This document shows positions 1 through 8,830 of a stretch of DNA of 24,183 nucleotides, one piece after another. The position numbers and the translations under genes are program-made. The notes under the pieces were generated by a model that was not told the origin of the DNA, ran no database searches, and saw only the letters and a list, made by a program, of their open reading frames with translations. The stretch is from an uncultured Collinsella sp. (GTDB taxonomy: Bacteria > Actinomycetota > Coriobacteriia > Coriobacteriales > Coriobacteriaceae). Positions within the stretch are counted from its first letter, which is position 1; every line of letters starts with the position of its first letter. The stretch is taken from NCBI GenBank assembly GCA_900544235.1, contig UQUL01000029.1, forward strand, positions 1 through 24,183, written 5' to 3'.

Positions 1-287
1 GTTCCGCACGCAAAGGAAAGCACTTAGTGTGCTTTCCGTCTTGCGCAGGACTGTAGAGCAGCAAACTTAACCCGCCCCGGCCCCCGATGGGCCCAGACCG
101 GCGGGATAGACCGGTTCAGATGGGGCTTTGATGCATGGGTGGTCTGTTGGTGGGCAAATGGGTATCATACTGTGGTTACTGCGTCGACTCTATGATGCAT
201 GTTTGTACGTTCCCGACGGTCGGTTTGTCAGAAGCGCCCCGTCGGTTGTTCCAGACCCGTTTCGAAGAAAGGAAACCACACTAACCT
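1..287. other. Region upstream of rnj; two hairpins, no supported gene
   Basis: No gene can be supported here. Two folded structures are visible. The first is a perfect 9-bp inverted repeat, GGAAAGCAC at 15-23 and GTGCTTTCC at 29-37, extended outward by CGCAA (9-13) and TTGCG (41-45); it may be the terminator of a gene lying before the window, although no T-run follows. The second is a nested GC-rich hairpin: CCCGCC 71-76 with GGCGGG 100-105, and GGCCC 79-83 with GGGCC 89-93 inside. TATGAT at 191-196 resembles a -10 box but has no convincing -35 at the right distance. The 9-mer TGATGCATG occurs at 129-137 and 193-201. The region probably contains the rnj promoter and leader. Confidence 0.5.
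9..45 (+). terminator. Hairpin, possible terminator of a gene upstream of the window
   Basis: GGAAAGCAC (15-23), loop TTAGT, GTGCTTTCC (29-37), with an outer stem CGCAA/TTGCG (9-13, 41-45). The stem is strong but lacks a downstream T-tract, so termination is inferred only from its position before the rnj leader. Confidence 0.35.
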
Positions 288-1958
288 ATGGCAGCTAAAA
301 AATCATCTCCCTTGAAGATCATCCCGCTCGGCGGCCTTGATGGCATCGGTAAGAACATGACGGTCTTCGAGTGCGGCGACGACATGGTGCTCGTCGACGC
401 CGGTCTCATGTTCCCGGACGACTCCCAGCCCGGTATCGACCTGGTGCTTCCCGACTACACCTATGTCCTGGAGAACGAGGAGAAGCTCCGCGGTATCGTC
501 GTCACCCACGGCCACGAGGACCACACCGGTTCGCTTCCGTATCTGCTGCAGGACCTCAACAACAAGGTGCCCATCTTTTCGAGCAAGCTGACGCTTGGCT
601 TTATCGAGGGCAAACTTTCTGAGTTCCGCATCCGCGCACCCAAGTTCCGCGAGGTCAAGGGCGGCAGCCATGTCAACCTCGGCGGAATCTCGCTCGACTT
701 CTTCTCGATGACGCACTCCATCCCCGGCGCTCTGGGCGTGTTCATCCGCACCAACCAGGGCACCGTTATGCACACCGGCGACTTTAAGCTCGACCAGACG
801 CCCATCGATGGTGTCACGCCCGACTATGCCGCTATCAGCCGCTTTGCCAAGCAGGGCATCGACCTGCTGCTTTCCGACTCCACCAACGCCACGGTTCCTG
901 GCTTTACCAAGTCCGAGGCCGAGGTTGGTCCCAATCTGCTGCACGCCATCAAGAACGCCCCGGGTCGCGTGTTCGTCGCGTCGTTCTCGAGCCACATTCA
1001 TCGCCTGCAGCAGATCTGCGATGCCGCCCGTAAGTGCGGCCGTAAGGTCGTTGTGACCGGTCGCTCCATGCTCACCAACACCCGCGTCGCGCGCGAGCTG
1101 GGCTACCTCAACATCGACGATGCCGATATCATCGATGCCTTCGATATCGATAACCTGCCCGACGACAAGATCGTCGTCATGTGCACCGGTTCGCAGGGCG
1201 AGCCGCTGTCGGCCCTGTCCCGCATGGCCAACGGCGAGCACAAGACGCTCTCTATCCACGAGGGCGATACCGTCATCCTCTCGGCAACTCCCGTTCCTGG
1301 TAACGAGAAGGCCGTCCAGCAGGTCGTCAACAGCCTGGCCAAGCTCGGCTGCGACGTGTGGGATAAGAACCGCGCTCTCGTCCACGTCTCCGGTCACGGT
1401 AGCCAGGAGGAGCTCAAGCTCCTGATGGCCATGGCCAAACCCACGTACTTTATGCCGGTTCACGGTGAGGCCGTGCATCTGCGCGCTCATGCCCAGCTCG
1501 CCCGCAAGATGGGCATCAAGGACGATCATATCTTTATCCTCGATAACGGCGACACGCTCGAGATGCGCGGTGGTATCGTCAAGCGCGGTACACCCGTCGA
1601 GTCCGGCGTCGTCTACGTCGACGGCCTGCGTATCGGCGATACCGACCCCATTGTCTTGCGCGATCGCCAAAAGCTCGCCAACGACGGTATGGTCACGGCC
1701 GTTGCCATCGTCTCGCTCAAGCACAAGAAGATCGAGGCCATCGAGTTCTCGGGCCGCGGTGTCTCGTTTGCCATCGACGACCAGTTTTCCGAGGATGCCT
1801 CCGCATCCATTATGAAGACGATCGAGAAGGGCAAGTTTAGCTTTACGAGCAGCGGCTCCGATGCCATTCGCAAGGCCGTGCGCGATTCGCTCTCCAACTT
1901 TATTTGGAGCCGTACGCGCACCCGTCCGATGATCATCCCGGTCGTCATGGAGGTTTAG
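288..1958 (+). CDS. rnj: Ribonuclease J (metallo-beta-lactamase/beta-CASP RNase)
   Basis: RNase J is a cytoplasmic zinc-dependent endo/5'-3' exoribonuclease that matures and degrades RNA. The 556-residue length is normal for the family. The metallo-beta-lactamase core shows HGHEDH at residues 74-79, a further histidine in MTHSIP (H143), the HTGD aspartate (D165), and SDSTN at 196-200. The beta-CASP part contains the SGHGSQEEL stretch (368-376) and PVHGE with H392. The C-terminal 120 residues are the usual small domain. ATG 288 is preceded by GAAAGGA (267-273), with a rather long spacing of 14 nt. It is first in a gene train: ftsK starts one base after its stop codon. RNase Y is also encoded in this window, so the organism carries both major decay nucleases. 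The family call is secure; J1 versus J2 subtype cannot be told. Confidence 0.96.
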   Translation: MAAKKSSPLKIIPLGGLDGIGKNMTVFECGDDMVLVDAGLMFPDDSQPGIDLVLPDYTYVLENEEKLRGIVVTHGHEDHTGSLPYLLQDLNNKVPIFSSKLTLGFIEGKLSEFRIRAPKFREVKGGSHVNLGGISLDFFSMTHSIPGALGVFIRTNQGTVMHTGDFKLDQTPIDGVTPDYAAISRFAKQGIDLLLSDSTNATVPGFTKSEAEVGPNLLHAIKNAPGRVFVASFSSHIHRLQQICDAARKCGRKVVVTGRSMLTNTRVARELGYLNIDDADIIDAFDIDNLPDDKIVVMCTGSQGEPLSALSRMANGEHKTLSIHEGDTVILSATPVPGNEKAVQQVVNSLAKLGCDVWDKNRALVHVSGHGSQEELKLLMAMAKPTYFMPVHGEAVHLRAHAQLARKMGIKDDHIFILDNGDTLEMRGGIVKRGTPVESGVVYVDGLRIGDTDPIVLRDRQKLANDGMVTAVAIVSLKHKKIEAIEFSGRGVSFAIDDQFSEDASASIMKTIEKGKFSFTSSGSDAIRKAVRDSLSNFIWSRTRTRPMIIPVVMEV

Positions 1959-1959
1959 T

Positions 1960-4740
1960 TTGGCGCGCGGATCTGCACAAAACGCCAAAGGCAATAAGGC
2001 CAATAACCAACCGGCATCTGCTAAGGGTGCCGGTTCCCATCTGCGTGCCAATAAGGGCCACGAGGCCGACTTCGACGATTTTGAGCCCTTGGTCGAGCCC
2101 TCGGCCAACCGCGATATCGCCGGCGTGGTCATCGCCGTTTTGGCGATTGCGTCCTTCATTGCCGTGATTTCGCCGGCGACCGCACCCGTTACGGCTGCGG
2201 TTGCTGGTTTCTACCACCTGGGCTTTGGTCTGGGCGCCTACGTGCTGCCGATCGTCATTTTGCTGTTTGCCGCCACACTCTTTTTAGGCGAGGACTCGCC
2301 GCTCAACGTGCGCTCTGTTGCGGGCGGCGCCGTGGTCTTTATCGCCGTCGTTTCCATTCTTTCGCTGATGGTGCCGGGTACGAGTGTCTCGTGTGACCTT
2401 ATGTTCACGCCGCAAAATTTGTCCGCCTCGGGTGGCTACATCGGTGCGTTTATTGCGAGTGCGCTGCAGAATGCCCTGGGTAAGCCTATCGCGATGGTAG
2501 TCCTGTTGGGCCTTGTCGTCGTGGGCTTGGTCATCATCGGCTTTTCGGTTGGCGGCGTGCTGCGCTCGGCTCGCGACCGTGCGTCCGATTTTGCCGAGCG
2601 CCGTCGTGCCGATGTTAACGCGAGCCCGTGGGGTGACGATGAGGCCCTATCGGTGCCCGGCGTTGCCCGTCCGCACCTGAGCATTCTTCGTCAAAAGGGC
2701 TCCGATGCTGCCGTGACCACGGTCATGAGCAACGATGTGGACCCGGTTTTGGACGATGACGACGAGGACGAGGATCCGTTTGTCGACGTATCCGATGCCG
2801 TGGAGGCCGAGCGCGCTAAGACGACGCTGCTGCCGCGCCGCCATGCCAAGAAGGGCAAGGCTGCGCCTAAGCTCAATACGAGTGAGCCCGACCCGTCTTG
2901 GTCCGATAGCGAGATTGAGCTCACTGAGGGCGATGACGAGGACGACGAGGCGCCGATTGAGACCGCAAAGACAACTTTGCTGCCGAGTCGCCATGCCAAG
3001 CGCGAACAGGTAACCGGCCAGCTTTCGATGGAAGACGACCCCGATAAGATTGACGAGTCCGAGCCGCCGTTTGCCGTGAATCCTGTCTCGGCAGCACCTC
3101 AGATTCCCGACTTCTTGAAGCATCCCAAGGTTGCCGATGCGCCTGCCTCGAGTGCTGTCGGATCGGCTGCGGCTAGGGATGGGGGAGCGGACGGCGGCGC
3201 CGCAGATAACGAGGGCGAAGAAGAGGATGGCCTTAAGCTTCCGCCACTCGAAATCCTGCATGCCAACCCGCAGTCGGCGTCCTCCGCGTCTTCTGACAAG
3301 GAGCTGGAACAGACTGCCGAGTCGCTTCAGTCCACGTTGCTTGAGTTTGGCCGCAGTGCCCGCGTGGTCGGCTGGATCGCCGGCCCCACGGTGACGACCT
3401 TTAAGCTGCAACCTGGCGAGGGCGAGCGCGTGAGCAAGATCTCGAGCCTCGAGGACGATATCGCGCTTTCGCTCGCTGCCCAGTCGGTGCGTATCTTTGC
3501 CCCGATCCCCGGCACCTCGCTCGTGGGCATCGAGATCCCCAATCGCAAGCGCCAGAACGTCAACCTGGGCGACGTGCTGCCCTATGTGAAGGGCGGTCCG
3601 CTCGAGCTCGCAATCGGGCGCGATGCCGAGGGCACGCCGGTCGTCGCCGACCTTGCCAAGATGCCCCACCTGCTGATCGCCGGTACCACTGGTTCCGGTA
3701 AGTCGGTGATGATCAACTCCATCATCACGACCCTGCTCATGCGCGCGCTTCCCGAGGACGTTCGCTTGATCATGGTCGACCCCAAGCGCGTCGAGCTTGC
3801 GGGCTATAACGGCCTGCCGCATCTTTATGTACCGGTCGTTACCGAACCCAAGCAGGCCGCGAGCGCTCTGCAATGGGCCGTGTCCGAGATGGAGCGTCGC
3901 CTGAAGGTCTTCGAGCGCCTTAACGTGCGTAAGATCTCGACCTACAACGAAAAGCAGGCCGCCGGCGAGTTTGAGCATTACGACAACCCGCCGCAAAAGA
4001 TGCCCTACCTGGTCATCATTATTGACGAGCTTTCGGACCTGATGATGGTTGCCGGCAAGGACGTCGAGGCGTCGATTGTGCGTATCGCCCAGCTGGGCCG
4101 TGCCGCCGGTATTCATCTTATCGTGGCCACGCAGCGCCCCAGCTCCAACGTGGTGACGGGCCTTATCAAGGCTAACATCACCAACCGCATCGCCTTTAAC
4201 GTCGCCACGGGTATCGACTCGCGCGTCATCATCGACCAGATGGGTGCCGAAAAGCTTACCGGTTTGGGCGACATGCTGTTCTCCAAGGTCGACTGGGGCA
4301 AGCCTCGCCGTATTCAGGGATGCTTTGTTTCGGATGATGAGATCAACGAGATTGTCGAGTTCGTCAAGTCGCAGAGCGAGCCCGACTACCACGAGGAGAT
4401 TCTGTCTGCCGTGGCGCCCGCTTCCATGTCCATGGCGGGTGGCGGCGGTATTGTCCGCACCGGAGTAGCCGAGCCGCAAGACGATGATCCGCTCATTTGG
4501 GAAGCCGCCCATATTGTGGTGGAATCGCAGCTTGGCTCCACATCTGGCCTGCAACGTCGTCTGAAGGTTGGCTATGCGCGTGCCGGGCGTATTATGGACA
4601 TGCTGGAAGAAAAGGGTGTCGTCGGCCCGCCCGACGGTTCCAAGCCGCGCGAGGTCCTGTTGGACGAGGAGGGGCTTGCCGCGCTGGAATCTGTCGACGC
4701 CGAGATGGCACGTGAAGATCGTGAGTTTGGAGGATTCTGA
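1960..4740 (+). CDS. ftsK: DNA translocase FtsK/SpoIIIE
   Basis: This is a septum-localised, ATP-driven double-stranded DNA pump that clears chromosome ends during division. The 926 residues show four or five hydrophobic N-terminal segments (about 54-74, 87-109, 120-138, 177-197, perhaps 160-172), a low-complexity acidic linker (about 205-430), then the motor: Walker A GTTGSGKS at 575-582, Walker B LVIIIDE at 684-690, ATQRPS at 723-728, and a winged-helix gamma domain at about 843-905. The start is TTG 1960, one base after the rnj stop. It is chosen because GGAGG (1949-1953) lies six bases upstream and no ATG or GTG precedes the first membrane segment with a comparable site. The linker holds a duplicated motif (residues 286-297 and 336-347). 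The next gene overlaps by one base. No KOPS or dif assignment was attempted. Confidence 0.96.
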   Translation: MARGSAQNAKGNKANNQPASAKGAGSHLRANKGHEADFDDFEPLVEPSANRDIAGVVIAVLAIASFIAVISPATAPVTAAVAGFYHLGFGLGAYVLPIVILLFAATLFLGEDSPLNVRSVAGGAVVFIAVVSILSLMVPGTSVSCDLMFTPQNLSASGGYIGAFIASALQNALGKPIAMVVLLGLVVVGLVIIGFSVGGVLRSARDRASDFAERRRADVNASPWGDDEALSVPGVARPHLSILRQKGSDAAVTTVMSNDVDPVLDDDDEDEDPFVDVSDAVEAERAKTTLLPRRHAKKGKAAPKLNTSEPDPSWSDSEIELTEGDDEDDEAPIETAKTTLLPSRHAKREQVTGQLSMEDDPDKIDESEPPFAVNPVSAAPQIPDFLKHPKVADAPASSAVGSAAARDGGADGGAADNEGEEEDGLKLPPLEILHANPQSASSASSDKELEQTAESLQSTLLEFGRSARVVGWIAGPTVTTFKLQPGEGERVSKISSLEDDIALSLAAQSVRIFAPIPGTSLVGIEIPNRKRQNVNLGDVLPYVKGGPLELAIGRDAEGTPVVADLAKMPHLLIAGTTGSGKSVMINSIITTLLMRALPEDVRLIMVDPKRVELAGYNGLPHLYVPVVTEPKQAASALQWAVSEMERRLKVFERLNVRKISTYNEKQAAGEFEHYDNPPQKMPYLVIIIDELSDLMMVAGKDVEASIVRIAQLGRAAGIHLIVATQRPSSNVVTGLIKANITNRIAFNVATGIDSRVIIDQMGAEKLTGLGDMLFSKVDWGKPRRIQGCFVSDDEINEIVEFVKSQSEPDYHEEILSAVAPASMSMAGGGGIVRTGVAEPQDDDPLIWEAAHIVVESQLGSTSGLQRRLKVGYARAGRIMDMLEEKGVVGPPDGSKPREVLLDEEGLAALESVDAEMAREDREFGGF
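2815..3000 (+). repeat. Duplicated linker motif inside ftsK
   Basis: The encoded motif AKTTLLPxRHAKxxx occurs at residues 286-300 and again at 336-350, exactly 50 residues apart, each copy following an acidic Asp/Glu run. Both lie in the disordered linker between membrane and motor domains. The coordinates enclose both copies. The repeat is seen directly in the translation; any binding role is unknown. Confidence 0.8.
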
Positions 4741-6269
4741 TGGCTGCACGCTTTGGTGACATGCTGCTCGAGCAGCGTCGCCGAATGGGCCTTTCCATTC
4801 AGCAGGTCGCCAACACCATCAAAATCAGGCCGCAGATCATCGAGTTTTTCGAGACCGGTAACTTTGCCTCGATGCCGCCGCGCGGCTATGCGCAGGGCAT
4901 GATTTCGAGCTATGCTCGCTTTTTGGGCCTCAATCCGCGCGAGGTCGTCAATGCCTACTTTGACGACCTGATGGCATACGAACGCGAGACGTCCCAGCAG
5001 GGCGGTCGTTTTCAGGACGCCGCCGGCTACGTCAATTCGCGTTCCTCGGTCGATAACGGGCGCTTCCTGATGGTTCAGGGCGGTCGTTCGACCCGCTATG
5101 GACAGCGTCCTCAGCAGGCCGGTTATATTACCGAGACGGGTTCGGGCGAGGAGATTCGCTCACAGCGTGACCGGTTCCGCAGTACGCCGATGCCCGAGGA
5201 CCGTGCACTTCCCGCTGCCCGCGGCGTGGCGCGTGACCCTCGTGCCGGCTACGGCGACGGCGGCTATTCCGATCGCGGTTACCGTGGTGCCTCTACGGGA
5301 CGCTCTCGCGGTGGCTATGCGGATGCCGATACCACGCAGGTGACGCCGCGTCTTCGCTCTCAATCACAGCCGTATGGCCAGCGCTCTTCGGCTTCGCGTT
5401 CGGGCCAGCGTGGCTATCAAGGCCGCGGTGAGCTTGCGCCCCGCTCGGGTCAGCGCAGCCTTCAGGGCCAGGGCGGCTATCGCGGCCGTTCCGATAGCAA
5501 TCGCGGTCGTATGCCTCAGGGAGGCGGCCGCAGCAGTTCCGGTCGTGGACGCGGCGGATCACGTACTCCTCAAAACAACGGGCTCGATCCGCGTATCGTC
5601 TACGCCGGCATCGGTGCCGTTGTGCTGCTGTTGATTGTGCTCATCGTGGTGCTTCTGCGTGGCTGCGCATCTTCGGCGCCCGAGAACACGCCCGAGACGC
5701 CCACTGCTACCAAGATGACGACCAACAAGTCTTCTAAGAAGACCGAAACGGTCGACGAGGACGATGACACCGATGAGGCGACGGATGAGTCGACTGATTC
5801 GGACGCTACCAAGACGACGGCCAAGAAGGAAGAGAACGAGGTCACGAAGGTCAAAGTCTCCGTTGCCAAGGGAAAGACCGCGTGGATTGAGGTCAAGGTT
5901 GACGGCAAGTCGGTCTATGGCGCCCAGGCGACTGGCCCCTTTGAGCAGGAGTACACGCCCGAGTCTTCGATCGAGATCACCACGTCCAAGCCTTCCGATG
6001 TCACCGTTACCAAGAACGGTGAAAAGGTTCGTTACGATACCAAGACCTCGGGCGTGGCGCGTGTGACGATCACCGTTCCCAAGAAGGAGACGTCTGATTC
6101 CGAGAATGGTGAAAGTTCTGATGGTACCGACACCACCGATGGTACCGATACCACCGACGGTACCGATACCACCGACGGTACCGATGCCCAGTCCACGGAT
6201 GGCGCCGATACCGCAACTGACGGTCAGACACCCACCGATTCTACCGACAATTCGTACGATAGCTACTAG
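4740..6269 (+). CDS. RodZ/YmfM-like HTH membrane protein (DUF4115)
   Basis: The 509-residue protein has the RodZ-type plan. A Cro/C1-like helix-turn-helix is at residues 1-75 (with PPRGYAQGMISSYARFLGL, typical of HTH_25). A long arginine/glycine/serine-rich cytoplasmic linker follows (about 85-280, with recurrent GQR, GYRG and GRG motifs). One membrane helix is at 286-307, then an acidic threonine-rich stretch, a DUF4115-like beta domain at about 368-447, and a repetitive acidic tail. RodZ links MreB to the elongation machinery; YmfM is the Bacillus counterpart, encoded just before pgsA-cinA-recA, matching the order here. ATG 4740 overlaps the ftsK stop by one base and has GGAGG at 4729-4733. 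It is longer than typical RodZ (about 300-340 residues) because of the RG-rich linker and tail. The family is sure; whether it works with MreB here is not known. Confidence 0.85.
   Translation: MAARFGDMLLEQRRRMGLSIQQVANTIKIRPQIIEFFETGNFASMPPRGYAQGMISSYARFLGLNPREVVNAYFDDLMAYERETSQQGGRFQDAAGYVNSRSSVDNGRFLMVQGGRSTRYGQRPQQAGYITETGSGEEIRSQRDRFRSTPMPEDRALPAARGVARDPRAGYGDGGYSDRGYRGASTGRSRGGYADADTTQVTPRLRSQSQPYGQRSSASRSGQRGYQGRGELAPRSGQRSLQGQGGYRGRSDSNRGRMPQGGGRSSSGRGRGGSRTPQNNGLDPRIVYAGIGAVVLLLIVLIVVLLRGCASSAPENTPETPTATKMTTNKSSKKTETVDEDDDTDEATDESTDSDATKTTAKKEENEVTKVKVSVAKGKTAWIEVKVDGKSVYGAQATGPFEQEYTPESSIEITTSKPSDVTVTKNGEKVRYDTKTSGVARVTITVPKKETSDSENGESSDGTDTTDGTDTTDGTDTTDGTDAQSTDGADTATDGQTPTDSTDNSYDSY
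6120..6188 (+). repeat. 18-bp tandem repeat coding DGTDTT units
   Basis: Three 18-bp units (6120-6137, 6138-6155, 6156-6173) plus a partial fourth (6174-6188) encode DGTDTT repeats in the C-terminal tail of the RodZ-like protein. Units differ only at GAC/GAT wobble positions. Such arrays readily change copy number by slippage. Confidence 0.9.
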
Positions 6270-6295
6270 GCCGCTCGTACGCGAAAGGAAACATC

Positions 6296-6793
6296 ATGGC
6301 TAAAGATTCCAGCTTCGACGTCGTGTCCGAGGTCAACATGCAAGAGGTCGATAACGCCTTTCAGCAGACCACGCGCGAGATTTCCCAGCGCTATGACCTT
6401 AAGGATTCCGGCGCCACGATCGAGCTTTCGAAGGGCGACAAGCTCTTTACGATCAACGCCCCGGCCGACTTTGTCTCCAAGCAGATTATCGACGTGCTGA
6501 GCTCCAAGCTCATCAAGCGCGGCATCGACCTCAAGGCTGTCTCGTGGGATGCTCCGCAGGCGGCATCGGGCGGCACCGTGCGCGTGCTCGGCCATATCGT
6601 CGAGGGTATCGACCAGGCGACCGCCAAGAAGATCAACAAGGACATCAAGGATCAAAAGCTCAAGGTCAAGGTGACCATCGAGGCCGACAAGCTGCGTGTT
6701 TCCTCTGTTTCGAAGGACGCGTTGCAGACCGTGATCCAGTTCCTGCGCGACCAGGACTACGGCCAGCCGCTGCAGTTCACCAACTACCGCTAA
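6296..6793 (+). CDS. yajQ: YajQ family protein (UPF0234), nucleotide-binding
   Basis: This is a 165-residue cytoplasmic protein matching YajQ over its whole length: N-terminal SSFDVVSEV, the QRYDLKDS segment (about 31-38), the central KLIKRGIDLK (about 72-81), GKxxR-like middle region replaced by TVRVLGHI, and the C-terminal DYGQPLQFTNYR. YajQ proteins have two ferredoxin-like domains and bind nucleic acid or nucleotides. A Xanthomonas member binds cyclic di-GMP, but the role in Gram-positive bacteria is unsettled. ATG 6296 has GAAAGGAA at 6283-6290. It sits 26 bases after the RodZ-like gene and 27 before rimO, so it is likely cotranscribed with them. Family assignment is secure; function is not. 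Confidence 0.93.
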   Translation: MAKDSSFDVVSEVNMQEVDNAFQQTTREISQRYDLKDSGATIELSKGDKLFTINAPADFVSKQIIDVLSSKLIKRGIDLKAVSWDAPQAASGGTVRVLGHIVEGIDQATAKKINKDIKDQKLKVKVTIEADKLRVSSVSKDALQTVIQFLRDQDYGQPLQFTNYR

Positions 6794-6820
6794 TATCAAT
6801 CGAAAGGACTGCTCTCCAAC

Positions 6821-8170
6821 ATGGATACACCGTTGGGCTCCGTGCTCTACATCACCCTCGGGTGCGCTAAGAACGAGGTTGACACCGACCGCATGCGTTC
6901 TCTTTTGACCGCCGCGGGCTACGAGGAGGCATTCGACCCGCAGGATGCCGATATCGCCATCGTCAATACTTGCTCGTTCCTCGCCTCCGCAACGTCCGAG
7001 AGCATCGAGACCACGCTCGAGCTCGCCAACGAGGTTCAGGACGGCGTTCGTTCTTGCCCCATCGTCATGTGCGGCTGCGTGCCGTCGCGCTATGGCGATG
7101 ACCTGCCTGACGAGCTGCCCGAGGTCGCTGCCTTTGTGAAGGCCGACGAGGAAGACGGCATCGTGGCGGTCATCGATGGCGTGCTGGGTGTCGAGCGTGA
7201 GATTGCAGCCTATATCCCGCAGGTCAAACGTACCGTCGAGGGTGCTGTCGCCTACGTCAAGATTTCCGATGGCTGCAACCGCTTCTGCAGCTTCTGCATG
7301 ATTCCCTACATCCGCGGCCGCTATCATTCGCGCAATGCCGAGAGCATCATCTCCGAGGTGCGCGACCTGGTTGCCGGCGGTGTGCGCGAGATCGTGCTGA
7401 TCGGCCAGGACACGGGCATCTGGGGTACCGACTTTGCCGACGAGGACGTCGCCGATGGCTCGCCGCGCAATCTGGCGCAGCTGCTGCGTGCCGTCGCCGA
7501 GGCCGTGCGCCCGCACAACGTCTGGGTCCGCGTGCTCTATCTGCAGCCCGAGGGCATGACTGACGAACTCATCGAGACGATTCGCGATACGCCCGAGGTG
7601 CTGCCCTATATCGATATCCCCGTGCAGCACTGCGACGCGCGCATTCTCAAGGCCATGCGTCGCTCCGGTTCGCGCCAGGAGCTCGAGGATCTGTTCCGCG
7701 ACCTTCGCGAGCGCATCCCCGGCATCGTGATTCGTTCCACGGCCATGGTCGGCTTCCCGACCGAGACCGACGACGAGTTCCGCGATCTTATCGACTTTAT
7801 GGACACCGTCGGCTTTGACTACACGAGTGTCTTTGCCTACTCGCAGGAGGAGGGCAGCCTGGCCGCTAAGATGGAGGGCCAGGTCGACGAAGAGGTCAAG
7901 CTCGAGCGCGCCCAGGAGGCCATGGACCTGGCCGAGTCGCTCGGTTTTGCCGCCACCGCCGCACATGTGGGCGAGCGCGCCCAGGTAATCGTCGACGGTA
8001 TCGAAGAGACCGAGGATGGCGCCGAGCTGATCGGCCATGCCTGGTTCCAGGCGCCCGATTCCGATGGCGCGGTGCATCTGGACGCCAGCGAGGCGTCCGT
8101 GGGCGATATTCTGACCGTCGAGTTTACCGATAGCTTCTGCTACGAGCTTATCGGTCATGTTGTGGAGTAG
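6821..8170 (+). CDS. rimO: Ribosomal protein S12 methylthiotransferase RimO
   Basis: RimO is a radical SAM enzyme that adds a methylthio group to the conserved aspartate of ribosomal protein S12. The 449 residues show the N-terminal MTTase domain with three cluster cysteines (C15 in TLGCAKNEVD, C51 in NTCSF, C86 in CGC). The radical SAM CxxxCxxC is C152, C156, C159 (GCNRFCSFC, followed by IPYIRGRYHSR). A TRAM domain lies at about 384-449. LGCAKNxVD and IRGxxxSR distinguish RimO from MiaB, which is encoded separately at 14804. AAAGGA lies at 6803-6808 before ATG 6821. pgsA follows after nine bases. Nothing is missing relative to the family. Confidence 0.95.
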   Translation: MDTPLGSVLYITLGCAKNEVDTDRMRSLLTAAGYEEAFDPQDADIAIVNTCSFLASATSESIETTLELANEVQDGVRSCPIVMCGCVPSRYGDDLPDELPEVAAFVKADEEDGIVAVIDGVLGVEREIAAYIPQVKRTVEGAVAYVKISDGCNRFCSFCMIPYIRGRYHSRNAESIISEVRDLVAGGVREIVLIGQDTGIWGTDFADEDVADGSPRNLAQLLRAVAEAVRPHNVWVRVLYLQPEGMTDELIETIRDTPEVLPYIDIPVQHCDARILKAMRRSGSRQELEDLFRDLRERIPGIVIRSTAMVGFPTETDDEFRDLIDFMDTVGFDYTSVFAYSQEEGSLAAKMEGQVDEEVKLERAQEAMDLAESLGFAATAAHVGERAQVIVDGIEETEDGAELIGHAWFQAPDSDGAVHLDASEASVGDILTVEFTDSFCYELIGHVVE

Positions 8171-8179
8171 GAGAGCGTC

Positions 8180-8818
8180 GTGGCTAACGAGAGCAATAAG
8201 GAACTGACGAGTGTCTGGACGCCCGCCAACATCGTGACGTGCGTTCGCATCGTCTTTATCCCGGTGTTCATGATCGTGTCGGCGCTTTCTCACACGAGTG
8301 TTGCCGGTACGGATTGGAGCACCTTCGACGGCCCGCTCGCCGCCGCTGCCTTCATTCTGTATGTGATCCTGTCGTGCACCGATAAGGTCGACGGTTATCT
8401 GGCGCGTTCGCGCAACGAGATCACCGACTTCGGTAAATTCTTGGACCCCATCGCCGATAAGCTGCTCGTGTTTTCGGCCCTGCTGCTGTTCTTGGATTTT
8501 GGCGCGGTGACCGTGTGGTCCGTGTTCATTATCCTGTTCCGTGAGCTGCTGGTGAGCGCCCTTCGCATGGTTGCGAGTGCGGCCGGTGTGGTCGTTGCGG
8601 CCGATAAGCTCGGCAAGTACAAGACGGCAACCACGATGGTCTCCATTTGCGGTTACCTGTGCGTTTTTGCTATGGCCGGCTTGCACCTTGGCCCGGTGGC
8701 GCTGACGCTCGGCATCTACTCGGTGTCGCGCTTCCTGTACGCCGTTGCCGTTGTCCTGACCGTTATCTCGGGCGCCCAGTACTTCTGGAACTGCCGCAAG
8801 ATCGTCTTTTCGGTCTAG
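8180..8818 (+). CDS. pgsA: CDP-diacylglycerol-glycerol-3-phosphate 3-phosphatidyltransferase
   Basis: This integral membrane enzyme makes phosphatidylglycerol phosphate from CDP-diacylglycerol and glycerol 3-phosphate, the committed step to phosphatidylglycerol and cardiolipin. The 212 residues contain the CDP-alcohol phosphotransferase signature with all expected residues: D68, D71, G72, A75, R76, G85, D89 and D93 (CTDKVDGYLAR...GKFLDPIADK). Several hydrophobic segments are present, at about 22-38, 52-66, 96-120, 130-142, 152-176 and 180-200. The start is GTG 8180 with AGGAGAG at 8169-8175; no closer ATG exists. The order RodZ-like, pgsA, cinA, recA is the same as in Bacillus, which supports the PgsA call over other CDP-alcohol transferases. 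Confidence 0.93.
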   Translation: MANESNKELTSVWTPANIVTCVRIVFIPVFMIVSALSHTSVAGTDWSTFDGPLAAAAFILYVILSCTDKVDGYLARSRNEITDFGKFLDPIADKLLVFSALLLFLDFGAVTVWSVFIILFRELLVSALRMVASAAGVVVAADKLGKYKTATTMVSICGYLCVFAMAGLHLGPVALTLGIYSVSRFLYAVAVVLTVISGAQYFWNCRKIVFSV

Positions 8819-8830
8819 GTCCTGGTGGGT

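Noticed and set aside
1..27. Possible end of an upstream gene (frame 1 stops at 25-27)
   Set aside because: Nine codons are too few to recognise a product, and the stop lies inside a hairpin; other frames are equally open.
6120..6188. CRISPR-like array
   Set aside because: The 18-bp units are contiguous without spacers and in frame within a coding sequence.
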